A DNA stretch of 64,000 nt from Methylococcus capsulatus str. Texas = ATCC 19069. GTDB taxonomy: Bacteria > Pseudomonadota > Gammaproteobacteria > Methylococcales > Methylococcaceae. The position numbers were made by a program, and so were the translations under genes. Position 1 is the first letter of the stretch. Each line of letters begins with the position of its first letter. The stretch is from assembly GCF_000424685.1 (NCBI RefSeq), contig NZ_AUKJ01000017.1:253001-317000 (forward strand), given 5' to 3'. Below, piece by piece: positions 21,964 through 30,889 of this stretch. Below the pieces are notes generated by a model. That model did not search any database. It had not been told where the DNA came from and worked only from the letters and a program-made list of their open reading frames with translations.

Positions 21964-24642
21964 TCACAGATTCCTGAATACTTGCACGATCGAAGCGTCC
22001 TCGGCTGATGGGGTTGCCGAGAAGCCCAGCGTCTCCACGAAGTGGAGCATCTTGCCATTGTCCGCCAGCACTTCGCCTTGCAGCTTTTGTATCCCTTTTT
22101 CTCGTGCCGCGTCGGACAACATGGCCATGAGGCGGGAACCGATGCCGCGGCGCTGCCAGGCGTCGGCGACGACGATGGCGAACTCGGCCGTGGCTCCGCC
22201 CGGATTGCTGAAAAAGCGCGCGACTGCCACCTCCGTCTCGCCTTGGTCGGTCTCGACGGTGGCGATCAGCGCGAGTTCCCGGTGGTAATCGAGCTGGGTC
22301 AGGCGCACCAGCATTTCGGGGCTCAATTCCTGAACCGACTGCATGAAGCGGAAATACTTGGCTTCCTCCGACAGTCCGCGGACGAAGGACTGTACCATCG
22401 CCGCGTCCTCGGGCCGTATGGGGCGGGTGGTGACCGTCGTGCCGTCGTTGAGCTGGAACCGGCTGACCCATTGGGCGGGATAGGGATGGATCGCCATGTG
22501 ATCGTAGCGCCGGCGTCCGGCCGGCGGGTGGCGCACTACGATCCGGGCGTCGAGCGCATAGACCCCGGTTTCGTCAGCCATCAGGGGATTGATGTCCATC
22601 TCCCGGATCTGCGGCAGTTCGCACACCATTTCCGACACCCGCTGCAGGGTCTGGACCAGCGCCTCCATGTGGATCGGCGGCAGGTTGCGGAAAGCGCCGA
22701 GGGCGGCGGAGATCCGGGTCTGGCCGATCAGTGTGCGGGCGATATGGGCGTTGACCGGCGGCAGTCCGATCGCCCGGTCGCGGCTGATCTCCACCGCCGT
22801 GCCTCCGGCGCCGAAGCCGATCACGGGGCCGAACACCGGATCATCGATCACGCCCACCAACAGTTCACGCCCGTGCCGCCCCGTGTACATTTTTTCCACC
22901 GACACTCCTTCGATACGGGCATCCGGTTTACGCCGACCCACCCGCGCAAGCAGTTCGTTGTAGGCCTGCCGCACCGATTCGGCATGGGTCACATTGAGCA
23001 TCACGCCGTCCACGTCGGACTTATGGGTAATGTCGGGCGACAGCACTTTCAGGGCCACCGGAAATCCCAGGCACTCCGCCGCGGCCAGGGCTTCGTTGGG
23101 GGAATGGGCAGGGAGGGCCGGCAGCATGGGGATGCGGAAAGCGCCGAGGATGGCCCGTGTTTCCAGGGGGGAAAGCAGGCTGCGCTTGTCTCCCAGTGCA
23201 CCTTCCATGATCAGGTGAGCGCCTGGGATGTCGGGCGGTTCGAGTTCGGCCAGGGGGCCGGGCACCTGCAGCAGCATCTGCTGGTTGCGATGATGTTCGG
23301 CGAGGAAGCCGAAGGCCTGGGTGGCGCTTTCCGGGTTGGGAAAGGAGGGGATGCCATGGTCGGTGAACAGTGCCCGGCCTTCCTTGACCTGGGTTTCCCC
23401 GAGCCAGCAGGCCAGGACCGGCTTTTTCGAATCGCCGATGGCTTCGATCGTCCGTTTCGCTGCGCCGGTCGGATCGGTCATGGCCTGCGGCGTGAGCATC
23501 ACCAAGAGGCCGTCTGTCCCGGGATCGGCCAGGCAGACCTCGACCGCGGCGGCATAACGCTCCGGTGTGGCATCACCGATGATGTCGACGGGATTGCCGT
23601 GTGACCAGAACGCCGGCAGCACCTGGTCGAGGCGTTGCAGCGTGGCCTCGGACAGCTCCGCCAAGCGTAGTCCGCGTTCGACCGCGGCATCGGTCGCCAT
23701 CACGCCGGGGCCCCCGGCATTGGTGACGATGGCCAGACGATCCCCCTGGACCGGATGGGCGCTCGCCAACAACTGGGCGGCGGCGAACAACTGCTCGATC
23801 GTCTTGGCGCGGACCACGCCGGCCCGTTTCAAAGCGGCGTCGAACACGTCGTCGGCGCCCACCAGCGCGCCGGTATGGGAGACCGCGGCCCGCGAGCCTT
23901 CGGCGTAGCGGCCGGCCTTGATGACGATGACGGGCTTGAGCCGAGCCGCCGCCCGCAAGCCGCTCATGAAGCGGCGGGCGTCGCGGATGCCTTCCACATA
24001 CAACAGGATGCTGCGGGTCTCCTGGTCCAGCGCCAGGTAATCCAAGATGTCGCCGAAATCGAGGTCGTAAGCCGAGCCGATGGATGCCACCACCGAAAAA
24101 CCGATGCGGTGGGCGCTGGCCCAGTCGACGATCGCCGTGCACAAGGCGCCGGACTGGGAGACCAGGGCGAGCCCGCCCGGTAGGGCGACATTGTTGCTGA
24201 AGGTGGCATTGAGATTCAGGCTGGGCCGCATCAGTCCCAGGCAGTTCGGCCCGAGCAGCCTTATGCCCTGATTTCCGGCCTCCGTGAGCAAGGACTGGGA
24301 CAGGCGGCGGCCCTGGTCGTCGCCGTCCCCGAAACCTGCGGAAAACACAATCGCGGCGCGGACGTTTTGTTCGCCGCATTCCCTCAGGATTCCGGGAACG
24401 GTCGGTGCCGGGGTGGCGATCAGGGCGAGATCGACGGCGCCGTCGACTTCGCTCAGCGACTTGTAGCAGCGCTGACCCAGGATCTTTTCGTGCCTGGGAT
24501 TGATGGGGTGGACCGGGTTGCGGAAGCCGCCTTCGAGCAGGTTGCTGAAGAGGCGGAATCCCACCGAATCGGGCCGTTCGCTGGCGCCGAACACGGCAAC
24601 ACTGCGGGGCTGGAAGAGGGTGTCGAGGTAGGGGCCGGCCAT
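21964..24642 (-). CDS. NDP-forming acyl-CoA synthetase/GNAT acetyltransferase (Pat/PatZ-like)
   Basis: Proteins of this layout are either ADP-forming acyl-CoA synthetases or protein lysine acetyltransferases (Pat/YfiQ). The 892-residue chain has a CoA-binding domain (VAVFGASERPDSVGFRLFSN), two succinyl-CoA-ligase domains, an ATP-grasp domain (PVALKVLSPDITHKSDVDGV) and a C-terminal GNAT domain (EFAIVVADAWQRRGIGSRLM). SHTGAL at residue 256 resembles the phospho-histidine site of active ADP-forming synthetases. It is co-directional with dciA, pcm and surE. Whether the ligase part is active cannot be settled by reading. Confidence 0.88.
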   Translation of the reverse strand: MAGPYLDTLFQPRSVAVFGASERPDSVGFRLFSNLLEGGFRNPVHPINPRHEKILGQRCYKSLSEVDGAVDLALIATPAPTVPGILRECGEQNVRAAIVFSAGFGDGDDQGRRLSQSLLTEAGNQGIRLLGPNCLGLMRPSLNLNATFSNNVALPGGLALVSQSGALCTAIVDWASAHRIGFSVVASIGSAYDLDFGDILDYLALDQETRSILLYVEGIRDARRFMSGLRAAARLKPVIVIKAGRYAEGSRAAVSHTGALVGADDVFDAALKRAGVVRAKTIEQLFAAAQLLASAHPVQGDRLAIVTNAGGPGVMATDAAVERGLRLAELSEATLQRLDQVLPAFWSHGNPVDIIGDATPERYAAAVEVCLADPGTDGLLVMLTPQAMTDPTGAAKRTIEAIGDSKKPVLACWLGETQVKEGRALFTDHGIPSFPNPESATQAFGFLAEHHRNQQMLLQVPGPLAELEPPDIPGAHLIMEGALGDKRSLLSPLETRAILGAFRIPMLPALPAHSPNEALAAAECLGFPVALKVLSPDITHKSDVDGVMLNVTHAESVRQAYNELLARVGRRKPDARIEGVSVEKMYTGRHGRELLVGVIDDPVFGPVIGFGAGGTAVEISRDRAIGLPPVNAHIARTLIGQTRISAALGAFRNLPPIHMEALVQTLQRVSEMVCELPQIREMDINPLMADETGVYALDARIVVRHPPAGRRRYDHMAIHPYPAQWVSRFQLNDGTTVTTRPIRPEDAAMVQSFVRGLSEEAKYFRFMQSVQELSPEMLVRLTQLDYHRELALIATVETDQGETEVAVARFFSNPGGATAEFAIVVADAWQRRGIGSRLMAMLSDAAREKGIQKLQGEVLADNGKMLHFVETLGFSATPSAEDASIVQVFRNL

Positions 24643-24646
24643 GCCG

Positions 24647-25306
24647 TTACACCGTGCCGGCCAGCAGCGGAACGAACACGACCGGCTCCACGGAGCGGGC
24701 TTCGTAGCCCGCGTCGGTACGCATGATGCGTTCGAGCGTCTGTTGCCGGCCCACGCCGATCGGAGCGACGAGCACGCCGCCGGGATTGAGCTGGTCCAGC
24801 AACGCAGCCGGCAGGCGCGGCGGGGCGGCGGTCACGATGATCCCGTCGAACGGGCCGGATTCGCGCCAGCCCAGATGGCCATCGCCGTGTTTCAGCCGCA
24901 CGTTCCGGAGGTTCAGGTCGGCCAGGCTGCGGATGGCCCGCTCCTGTAGGGCATGGACGCGCTCCACCGAATAGACGGTGCCGACCAGTTGGGCCAGGAC
25001 GGCGGTCTGGTAGCCGGAGCCGGTGCCCACTTCCAGCACGCGGCGCAAGGGGCCGTCCTCAAGCAGGAGTTCGGTCATGCGGGCGACCGTGTAAGGCCGC
25101 GAGATGGTCTGGCCGAAGCCGATCGGCAGGGCCATGTCTTCGTACGCCCGGCTGGCGAAAGCCTCTTCGACGAAGATGTGGCGGGGGATGCTGCGCATGG
25201 CGGTCAGCACCCTGGGGTGGCGGATCCCCAGTTCCCGTAGGCGGCCGACCATGCGCTCGCGGGTGCGCGGCGACGTCATGCCGATGCCCTGCAGGCGGAC
25301 GTTCAT
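24647..25306 (-). CDS. pcm: Protein-L-isoaspartate O-methyltransferase Pcm
   Basis: Pcm methylates isoaspartyl residues in damaged proteins, using SAM, to start their repair. The 219-residue protein has [31 protein letters not shown] (in part: [15 protein letters not shown]) and the SAM motif [32 protein letters not shown] lies towards the end. I chose ATG 25306, which overlaps the surE stop as ATGA. An upstream ATG at 25330 would add eight residues inside surE. The surE-pcm pair is a common stationary-phase repair unit. Confidence 0.94.
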   Translation of the reverse strand: MNVRLQGIGMTSPRTRERMVGRLRELGIRHPRVLTAMRSIPRHIFVEEAFASRAYEDMALPIGFGQTISRPYTVARMTELLLEDGPLRRVLEVGTGSGYQTAVLAQLVGTVYSVERVHALQERAIRSLADLNLRNVRLKHGDGHLGWRESGPFDGIIVTAAPPRLPAALLDQLNPGGVLVAPIGVGRQQTLERIMRTDAGYEARSVEPVVFVPLLAGTV

Positions 25307-26058
25307 GCGGTGACTCTGCCGGGCAGCCATGCGCTCAGTTGATCGAGCCGCTCGTAGCGGGTGAGATCGATCTGCAGCGGGGTGACCGAAACACAGTTCT
25401 GACGGATGGCGTGGAAATCGGTGCCGGGGCCCGCATCGGCCTCGGGGCCGGCGCAGCCCACCCAGAAAATCTCCCGCCCGCGCGGGTCGCGGGTGCGGAC
25501 GACCGCTTCCGCTTTGTGGCGGGCGCCGAGCCGCGTGGCCCGATAGCCTCTGAGCTCATCCGGGGGAATGTCGGGAACGTTGACGTTCAATATGGTGTCC
25601 GCCGGCAGCGGGTTTTCCCGGATGCGCTCCAGAAGCTCGACGGCGACTTGGGCGGCGGTTTCAAAGTGCTCCGGGTTGTGGGCGGCCAACGAGATCGCCA
25701 CGGCCGGCAGGCCGAGGAAACGGCCTTCGGTAGCCGCGGCGACGGTACCGGAATAGATGACGTCGTCGCCCAGATTGGCGCCGTGGTTGATGCCGGCGAA
25801 CACCATGTCCGGTTCGCTGTCGAGCAGGCCAGTGATGGCCAGGTGGACGCAGTCCGTAGGCGTCCCATCGACCCGGATGAAGCCATTCTCGGCGCGGGTG
25901 GCACGCAAGGGCCGTTCCAGGGTCAAGGAGTTGCTGGCACCGCTGCGGTTGCGTTCGGGGGCGACGACGGTGATCTTGGCCAACGGCGAAAGGGCGGCGG
26001 CCAGGGCGCGAAGACCGGGGGCGGCGTAGCCGTCGTCGTTGCTAAGGAGTATGTGCAT
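25303..26058 (-). CDS. surE: 5'/3'-nucleotidase SurE
   Basis: SurE is a metal-dependent phosphatase of nucleoside monophosphates linked to survival in stationary phase. The 251-residue protein starts [19 protein letters not shown], with the metal-binding ND-D pair. It has [17 protein letters not shown] and [21 protein letters not shown], the standard SurE motifs. It heads a minus-strand run surE-pcm-pat-dciA. The ZIP transporter gene diverges from it across a 166-base spacer. Confidence 0.95.
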   Translation of the reverse strand: MHILLSNDDGYAAPGLRALAAALSPLAKITVVAPERNRSGASNSLTLERPLRATRAENGFIRVDGTPTDCVHLAITGLLDSEPDMVFAGINHGANLGDDVIYSGTVAAATEGRFLGLPAVAISLAAHNPEHFETAAQVAVELLERIRENPLPADTILNVNVPDIPPDELRGYRATRLGARHKAEAVVRTRDPRGREIFWVGCAGPEADAGPGTDFHAIRQNCVSVTPLQIDLTRYERLDQLSAWLPGRVTA

Positions 26059-26224
26059 GAAGGGCGGAAGGATCGGACCAGACCAATGTTTTCATTCTAA
26101 CCAGAAAATGCTCTCACCGGTCGAGCATCCTGGCATAAAGGTATAATCCGCTGGCAAGGGAGCGGGGCCGTTGCGCCCGTGTTCCGGCACCCACTTCATT
26201 CTTCGGCATCGAGCAGGAGGGAAC

Positions 26225-27148
26225 ATGGCGGCGGCTGTTTTCAAGCAACTGAGCGAGCGCATCGGCACCTCGCCGCTGGCACGACGCTACCGCGCTCTGC
26301 CGCCGCTGATGCAGCGGCTGGTCGTGGTCGCTTCCGCGGTCGTATCGCTCACCCTGGCGCTGGCGCTGGTCTACATTTACCTCAGCCCGGTGATCGCCGC
26401 CGGGATTCTCGCCAGTATCCTGGCGGGACTCGCGACCGGGGCAGGCGCCTTGCCCGCGCTGTTCGTCCGCGACGTTTCCCACCGTACCCTGTGCATCATG
26501 TTGGGCGGGGCGGCAGGCGTCATGCTGGCGGCGACGGCGTTTTCCCTGATCGTGCCCGGCATCCAGTATGGCAACGAAATCTGGCCGGGGAAGGGCATCT
26601 TCGCAGTGGCGCTCGGCATGATGACCGGTTCCCTGTTCCTGGAGGTGGCGGACCGTATGCTGCCTTATGAGCGATTTCTGGCGCAGAAAGGCGAATTGAT
26701 CGGCTCGCTCCGGAAAATCTGGCTTTTCATCGTCGCCATCACCCTGCACAACTTCCCCGAAGGCATGGCGGTCGGCGTGAGTTTCGGCGGCGGTGATTGG
26801 CACAACGGTGCCACGCTGGCGATCGCCGTGGGTCTGCAGAACATTCCCGAAGGGCTGGCAGTCGCCATGCCCCTGGTGGGGATGGGCTACGAGCGCCGTC
26901 AGGCGGTACTGATCGCGACCCTGACCGGGCTGGTGGAGCCGCTCGGCGGGGTCCTGGGGTTGGGTATGGTCTCCGCCTTCTTCCCGCTGCTGCCTTTGGG
27001 TATGGCGTTCGCCGCCGGAGCGATGCTGTTCGTGATCAGCGACGACATCATTCCCGAGACCCAGTCCCGCGGCAAGATGCGGGCAGCGACCTTCGCCGTC
27101 ATGGTCGGCTTCATCGTCATGATGATCCTGGATAATCTGTTCAGTTGA
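26225..27148 (+). CDS. ZIP-family divalent metal transporter
   Basis: The 307-residue polytopic membrane protein belongs to the ZIP (ZupT-like) family that moves zinc, iron or related divalent ions into the cytoplasm. The binuclear metal-site helices are clear: ITLHNFPEGMAVGVSF followed by GLQNIPEGLAVAMPL, the paired HNxPEG/QNxPEG motifs. Other helices include LTGLVEPLGGVLGLG. ATG 26225 follows AGGAGGGAAC. A lone TATAAT lies at 26142-26147, about 80 bases upstream, without a good -35. The metal preference cannot be read from sequence. Confidence 0.88.
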   Translation: MAAAVFKQLSERIGTSPLARRYRALPPLMQRLVVVASAVVSLTLALALVYIYLSPVIAAGILASILAGLATGAGALPALFVRDVSHRTLCIMLGGAAGVMLAATAFSLIVPGIQYGNEIWPGKGIFAVALGMMTGSLFLEVADRMLPYERFLAQKGELIGSLRKIWLFIVAITLHNFPEGMAVGVSFGGGDWHNGATLAIAVGLQNIPEGLAVAMPLVGMGYERRQAVLIATLTGLVEPLGGVLGLGMVSAFFPLLPLGMAFAAGAMLFVISDDIIPETQSRGKMRAATFAVMVGFIVMMILDNLFS

Positions 27149-27149
27149 C

Positions 27150-27818
27150 ATGTCCTGTTTCTGGTCCTGGAGCCTGCCCGAATGGGCCGGCTCACCGACG
27201 TTGCCCTCCGGCGCCCTGGAATGGGCCACGGCTTCCACCACCACTTTTGCCTTGATCGCCGCCGCCGAGATCGGCGACAAGAGCCAGTTGGTCTGCATGA
27301 CGCTGGCGGCTCGTCACCGCGGTTTGCCAGTGCTGCTGGGCGCAACGGCCGCCTTCGGGTTGCTCAATCTGGCAGCGGTACTGTTCGGCGCGGCCCTGGT
27401 CCACTGGGTTCCGCGGCCCGTCGTGGCGGGTGTGGTCGCCCTGCTGTTCCTGGGGTTCGGTCTGAAATCCGTGCTGACGCGGGAGGAGACGGGGGAGGAG
27501 TCGGTCGAGGAAAAGCCCGGACACGGCGTCTTCGTCACGACCTTCCTGATGATCCTCTTCGCCGAGTTCGGGGACAAGACCCAGCTGGCAGTGGCCGGGC
27601 TGGGCACGTCGGTGTCGCCTTCGGCGGTGTGGGCCGGGGCTTCGCTCGCCCTGGTCCTGACCTCGGTGCTGGGCATCTGGGCGGGGCGGACCGTCCTGCA
27701 GACGATCCCGCTGGTCTGGCTGCACCGGCTCAGCGGTGTCCTGTTTCTGGCGCTGGCGGTTTATGCGGGCATGGAGGCCCTGCCGGCGGCGCTGGAGATC
27801 ATCCGCGCCTTCCGTTGA
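27150..27818 (+). CDS. UPF0016/GDT1-family metal (Mn2+/Ca2+) exporter
   Basis: The family (TMEM165, Gdt1, bacterial MneA) exports manganese or calcium across membranes. The 222-residue protein carries both diagnostic repeats, AAAEIGDKSQLVCMTLA in the first half and ILFAEFGDKTQLAVAGL in the second. These are the ExGDKS/T motifs that line the transport site. About six hydrophobic segments are seen. It follows the ZIP gene with a one-base gap, so the pair probably balances uptake and export of the same or related metals. Confidence 0.87.
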   Translation: MSCFWSWSLPEWAGSPTLPSGALEWATASTTTFALIAAAEIGDKSQLVCMTLAARHRGLPVLLGATAAFGLLNLAAVLFGAALVHWVPRPVVAGVVALLFLGFGLKSVLTREETGEESVEEKPGHGVFVTTFLMILFAEFGDKTQLAVAGLGTSVSPSAVWAGASLALVLTSVLGIWAGRTVLQTIPLVWLHRLSGVLFLALAVYAGMEALPAALEIIRAFR

Positions 27819-27838
27819 AGGCGGAGTGGATTTTCCTC

Positions 27839-28963
27839 ATGCAGACGCCCGCTAGCGCATCCCGCCACATCGTCCTGTTCGGCCCGAGTTTCGGGGAAGG
27901 GGGGGTTGCACGTGACATCGTCAATCTCGCCAATGGCTTCGTACGGGCCGGCATGGAAGTCAGCGTCCTGGTGAACCGCCCCAACGAACTGTTCACCGAG
28001 CAGCTGTATCCGCAGGTTCGTCAGGTGGTGCTGCCGAGCCGCAGCGACCGGTGCCTGGCGCGCGAGCTGCTGGCCTTCCTGAGGGCCTGGCGACCGGATG
28101 TCGTGCTGACGACCGAAGAGCGCGACGATGGCATCGCCGTGGTCGTGCGCAAGGAGCTCAGGGATCCCGGGGTCCGTTTTTTCCTTCGGATGGTCACCAC
28201 CTTGTCGGTACGGCTGGCGAACCAGTACCGGTTCCGGTTGAACCGCGCCCTGTACCGCCGCAGACTCCGGCAGATCTACAGCCAGTGCGACGGAGTGATC
28301 TGTAATTCCGAAGGGGTGGCGGATGATCTGGTGACCTTCCTGGATCTACCCCGTGACGGCATCGCGGTCCTGCCCAATCCCACCATCACCCCTGAACTGC
28401 TGGCGGCGGCGGAGGAACCCCTCACCCACCCCTGGTTCGCGTCCGGCGAGCCGCCGGTGATTCTCGGTGCCGGCCGGTTGGGGCGGGCCAAGGACTTCGG
28501 GACGCTGCTCAAGGCTTTCGCCTTGCTGCGGCGCTACCGCCCATGCCGCCTGATGATCCTCGGCCAGGGGCGTCAGAAGGAACGTCTGGAGGCACAAGCC
28601 CGTGAGCTTGGGGTCGGGGCGGATTTCGAGCTGGCCGGCTTCGTCTCCAACCCGTACGCCTACATGGCGCGGTCCGGGCTGTTCGTGCTGTCCTCGCTAT
28701 GGGAAGGATGTCCGAACGTGCTCATCGAAGCGATGGCCGTCGGCACTCCGGTGGTCGCCACCGATTGCCGCAGCGGACCACGCGAGATCCTGCAGGGCGG
28801 TCGCTTCGGGCCGCTGGTGCCGATGCGTGACGCGGAGGCGATGGCCGAGGCGATGGCGGTGACACTGGATCATCCTTTGTCCCCCGCCATCCTCCGCGAA
28901 GCGGTGCAGGGCTATGCCGTAGAAAACAGCATCCGGATGCATTTGGAGACGTTCTTTCCCTGA
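27839..28963 (+). CDS. Glycosyltransferase, GT4 type
   Basis: The 374-residue protein has a GT-B fold. Its N-terminal acceptor domain starts HIVLFGPSFGEGGVARDIVNLANG. The donor domain has ILGAGRLGRAKDFGTLLKAF, the LVLSSLWEGCPNVLIEAMA-type motif LSSLWEGCPNVLIEAMAVG and PVVATDCRSGPREIL. GT4 enzymes of this kind transfer sugars onto lipids or growing polysaccharides. The donor and acceptor are unknown here. It lies 20 bases after the UPF0016 gene and faces a second GT4 gene tail to tail. Confidence 0.85.
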   Translation: MQTPASASRHIVLFGPSFGEGGVARDIVNLANGFVRAGMEVSVLVNRPNELFTEQLYPQVRQVVLPSRSDRCLARELLAFLRAWRPDVVLTTEERDDGIAVVVRKELRDPGVRFFLRMVTTLSVRLANQYRFRLNRALYRRRLRQIYSQCDGVICNSEGVADDLVTFLDLPRDGIAVLPNPTITPELLAAAEEPLTHPWFASGEPPVILGAGRLGRAKDFGTLLKAFALLRRYRPCRLMILGQGRQKERLEAQARELGVGADFELAGFVSNPYAYMARSGLFVLSSLWEGCPNVLIEAMAVGTPVVATDCRSGPREILQGGRFGPLVPMRDAEAMAEAMAVTLDHPLSPAILREAVQGYAVENSIRMHLETFFP

Positions 28964-28970
28964 TGGACCC

Positions 28971-30053
28971 TTACAGCCAGCCGCAGGTCCGAGCGATCTT
29001 CTCTTCCCGTTTCTCCCAGGAAAAATCGTGCGCGCGTTCGGCGGCGGCATGGGCGAGGCGGACGGCCAGCTGGCGGTCGGACTGAAGCCGCCGGATCGCG
29101 GCGATCCATGCCTCGATGTCCTCCGGATCGACCAGCAGGGCGGTTTTCTCGTGTTCCAGCAGCTCCCTCAGCACCGGCAGGTCGCTGGCGATGATGGGCC
29201 GGCCGGCGGCCAACGCCTCGAACAGCTTCATCGGACTCATTGAATCGGCAGTGGCGAGCTGCGGCGGGTAGGGCAGCAGGGTGATGTCGCTGCGGCCATA
29301 CCAGCCGGGTACCTCGTGGTGCGGTACGAAGGGATGGGATTCCACGCTGTCCGGCGTGACGAAATGGGAGCCCGGTTCGGACTCGCCGATCAGCACGGCG
29401 TGGCCGATGCCGCGTCTTGCCAGGGCGTCGAAGACATGAAGCCCCCGGTCCGCGGCCAGCGTCCCCAGATAGACGAAAGTCGGGTGATCGAGCCGGGTGG
29501 GGTCGAATTTCGGCAGCGCGGCGTAGGCCTTCAAGGCGACCGCGTTGGGGGCGACCAGAACGCGTTCCGGGTCGGCGCCGGATTCCGTCAGTACCTTGGC
29601 GGCGGCGCGGCTGACCGGCACCAGCCAGTCGATGATCCGGCTGCGGTGGCAGCCCACCACATGATCCATCCAGCCGCCCTGGACCAGGTCGCGGTCGGCG
29701 TCGTGGATCTCCAGCACGTGTTTGAGGCCAAACCGGGCCAGCCAGCGGCTGAGCATCAGGTTGTGGGTGAAGATGCCACGGGCTCGGCGCAGTTCGCCCA
29801 AATGGCGGACGAAGAACGGCCACAGGCCGAAGCGGGTATGTAGCCAGGGATCGAGCCGCAGGTCCAGGAATTCGTCGATGCCGAAGTCGCGCAACCGTGC
29901 CGTGACGGTGACGCCTTTGGCTGGCGGCAGGTACAGTCGGGTCGGCACGCCGATCCGGTCGAAGCTTTCGGCGACGTGCAGTGCCTGGATCAGGTTGGCG
30001 CCGTTGCGGTGCAAACGACAGCGGGCGACATAGATCAAAGGTGCACCGTTCAT
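28971..30053 (-). CDS. Glycosyltransferase, GT4 type
   Basis: The 360-residue protein resembles retaining GT4 glycosyltransferases. It has IYVARCRLHRNGANLIQALHVAE at the N terminus, RIIDWLVPVSRAAAKVLTESG and VLVAPNAVALKAY in the middle, and the donor-site region SMSPMKLFEALAAGRPIIAS with the glutamate of the E-x7-E motif. It is the last gene of a minus-strand run and overlaps the sulfotransferase stop by four bases. It may therefore act on the same glycoconjugate. Substrates are not predictable from sequence. Confidence 0.82.
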   Translation of the reverse strand: MNGAPLIYVARCRLHRNGANLIQALHVAESFDRIGVPTRLYLPPAKGVTVTARLRDFGIDEFLDLRLDPWLHTRFGLWPFFVRHLGELRRARGIFTHNLMLSRWLARFGLKHVLEIHDADRDLVQGGWMDHVVGCHRSRIIDWLVPVSRAAAKVLTESGADPERVLVAPNAVALKAYAALPKFDPTRLDHPTFVYLGTLAADRGLHVFDALARRGIGHAVLIGESEPGSHFVTPDSVESHPFVPHHEVPGWYGRSDITLLPYPPQLATADSMSPMKLFEALAAGRPIIASDLPVLRELLEHEKTALLVDPEDIEAWIAAIRRLQSDRQLAVRLAHAAAERAHDFSWEKREEKIARTCGWL

Positions 30054-30889
30054 CGAGCGGACTTCCGTTGCCGGCGGCGGGTGCGCAGCTGGTAGAGCGT
30101 CGGCGTCAGCGCCGGCTGGCGGGTGAGCCAGTACACCGCTGCACGCCAGTAGAGGTCCAGCCGCTTGCCCAGGTGCCAATACCAGGGCCGCTCCGGCAGC
30201 ACCAGGCTTCCGCTGTCGTCGGGCGACACGCCTTCCAGCTCGGCCAGCCAGCTATCGTCCTTCTCGTAGCCGAGCTCGATCAGAAGCTTGGACAGATCGC
30301 CGTACTTCGCCATCTGCGCCACCAGGTGCGGCTTGTGCCGGCGCCAGTTGCCGATGCTGCCGGGGTCGATCGGCCGCAGACTCCCCAGGGCATCGAGCGA
30401 ATCTCGGGAAGGCCGGGCGTGGCGGTGGAACTCACTGAAGGGATGGCGCAGCGCGAGGAACGGCAGACGGGCCATCAACTCGCGCTGCACGGCGTCGGGA
30501 GCGGTGACCAGGTCTTCATAGCGGATCGTGATGAAGCGCGGATGGCGCATGAGTTTAGTGGCCGCACCGTGCAGTTCGCGCCAGAGTCCCAGGTTGCTCC
30601 AGTAGCGCTGCGTGTCCTTGCGGTGGCTGCGGCTGGAGATGGCATCGCGCGGGTCGCGCAGCAGGTAGATCACCCACAGGTCGGGGTCTACCGCCAGGAA
30701 CGGGGCGACCACGGTGGTCTGCAGCGGATACTTGGTCAGCAGGATCTCGTCCCTGTAGTCATAGGGCTTGTAGATGCTCTGTTCGTGCTCGGCGAAGCCG
30801 CCGATCTCGAAGCAGGTCACCATGAGTTCGTTGAGCAGCGTCGTCCCGCTGCGGGGCGAGCAGCCGACGATGTGGATGCGGTGGGTCAT
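30050..30889 (-). CDS. PAPS-dependent sulfotransferase-like protein
   Basis: The 279-residue protein has the 5'-phosphosulfate-binding loop GCSPRSGTTLLNELM at the N terminus and YLLRDPRDAISSRS, the 3'-phosphate-binding region, about 90 residues later. These are the two hallmarks of PAPS-dependent sulfotransferases. RYEDLVTAPDAVQREL follows, as in many carbohydrate sulfotransferases. The ATG overlaps the stop of the amidotransferase gene, and its stop overlaps the glycosyltransferase start. The acceptor is unknown. A surface sugar modified by the neighbouring glycosyltransferase is the simplest guess. Confidence 0.8.
   Translation of the reverse strand: MTHRIHIVGCSPRSGTTLLNELMVTCFEIGGFAEHEQSIYKPYDYRDEILLTKYPLQTTVVAPFLAVDPDLWVIYLLRDPRDAISSRSHRKDTQRYWSNLGLWRELHGAATKLMRHPRFITIRYEDLVTAPDAVQRELMARLPFLALRHPFSEFHRHARPSRDSLDALGSLRPIDPGSIGNWRRHKPHLVAQMAKYGDLSKLLIELGYEKDDSWLAELEGVSPDDSGSLVLPERPWYWHLGKRLDLYWRAAVYWLTRQPALTPTLYQLRTRRRQRKSAR

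Noticed and set aside
27182-27838. A long N-terminal extension of the first GT4 protein
   Set aside because: It overlaps the UPF0016 gene in another frame. The glycosyltransferase fold begins after ATG 27839.
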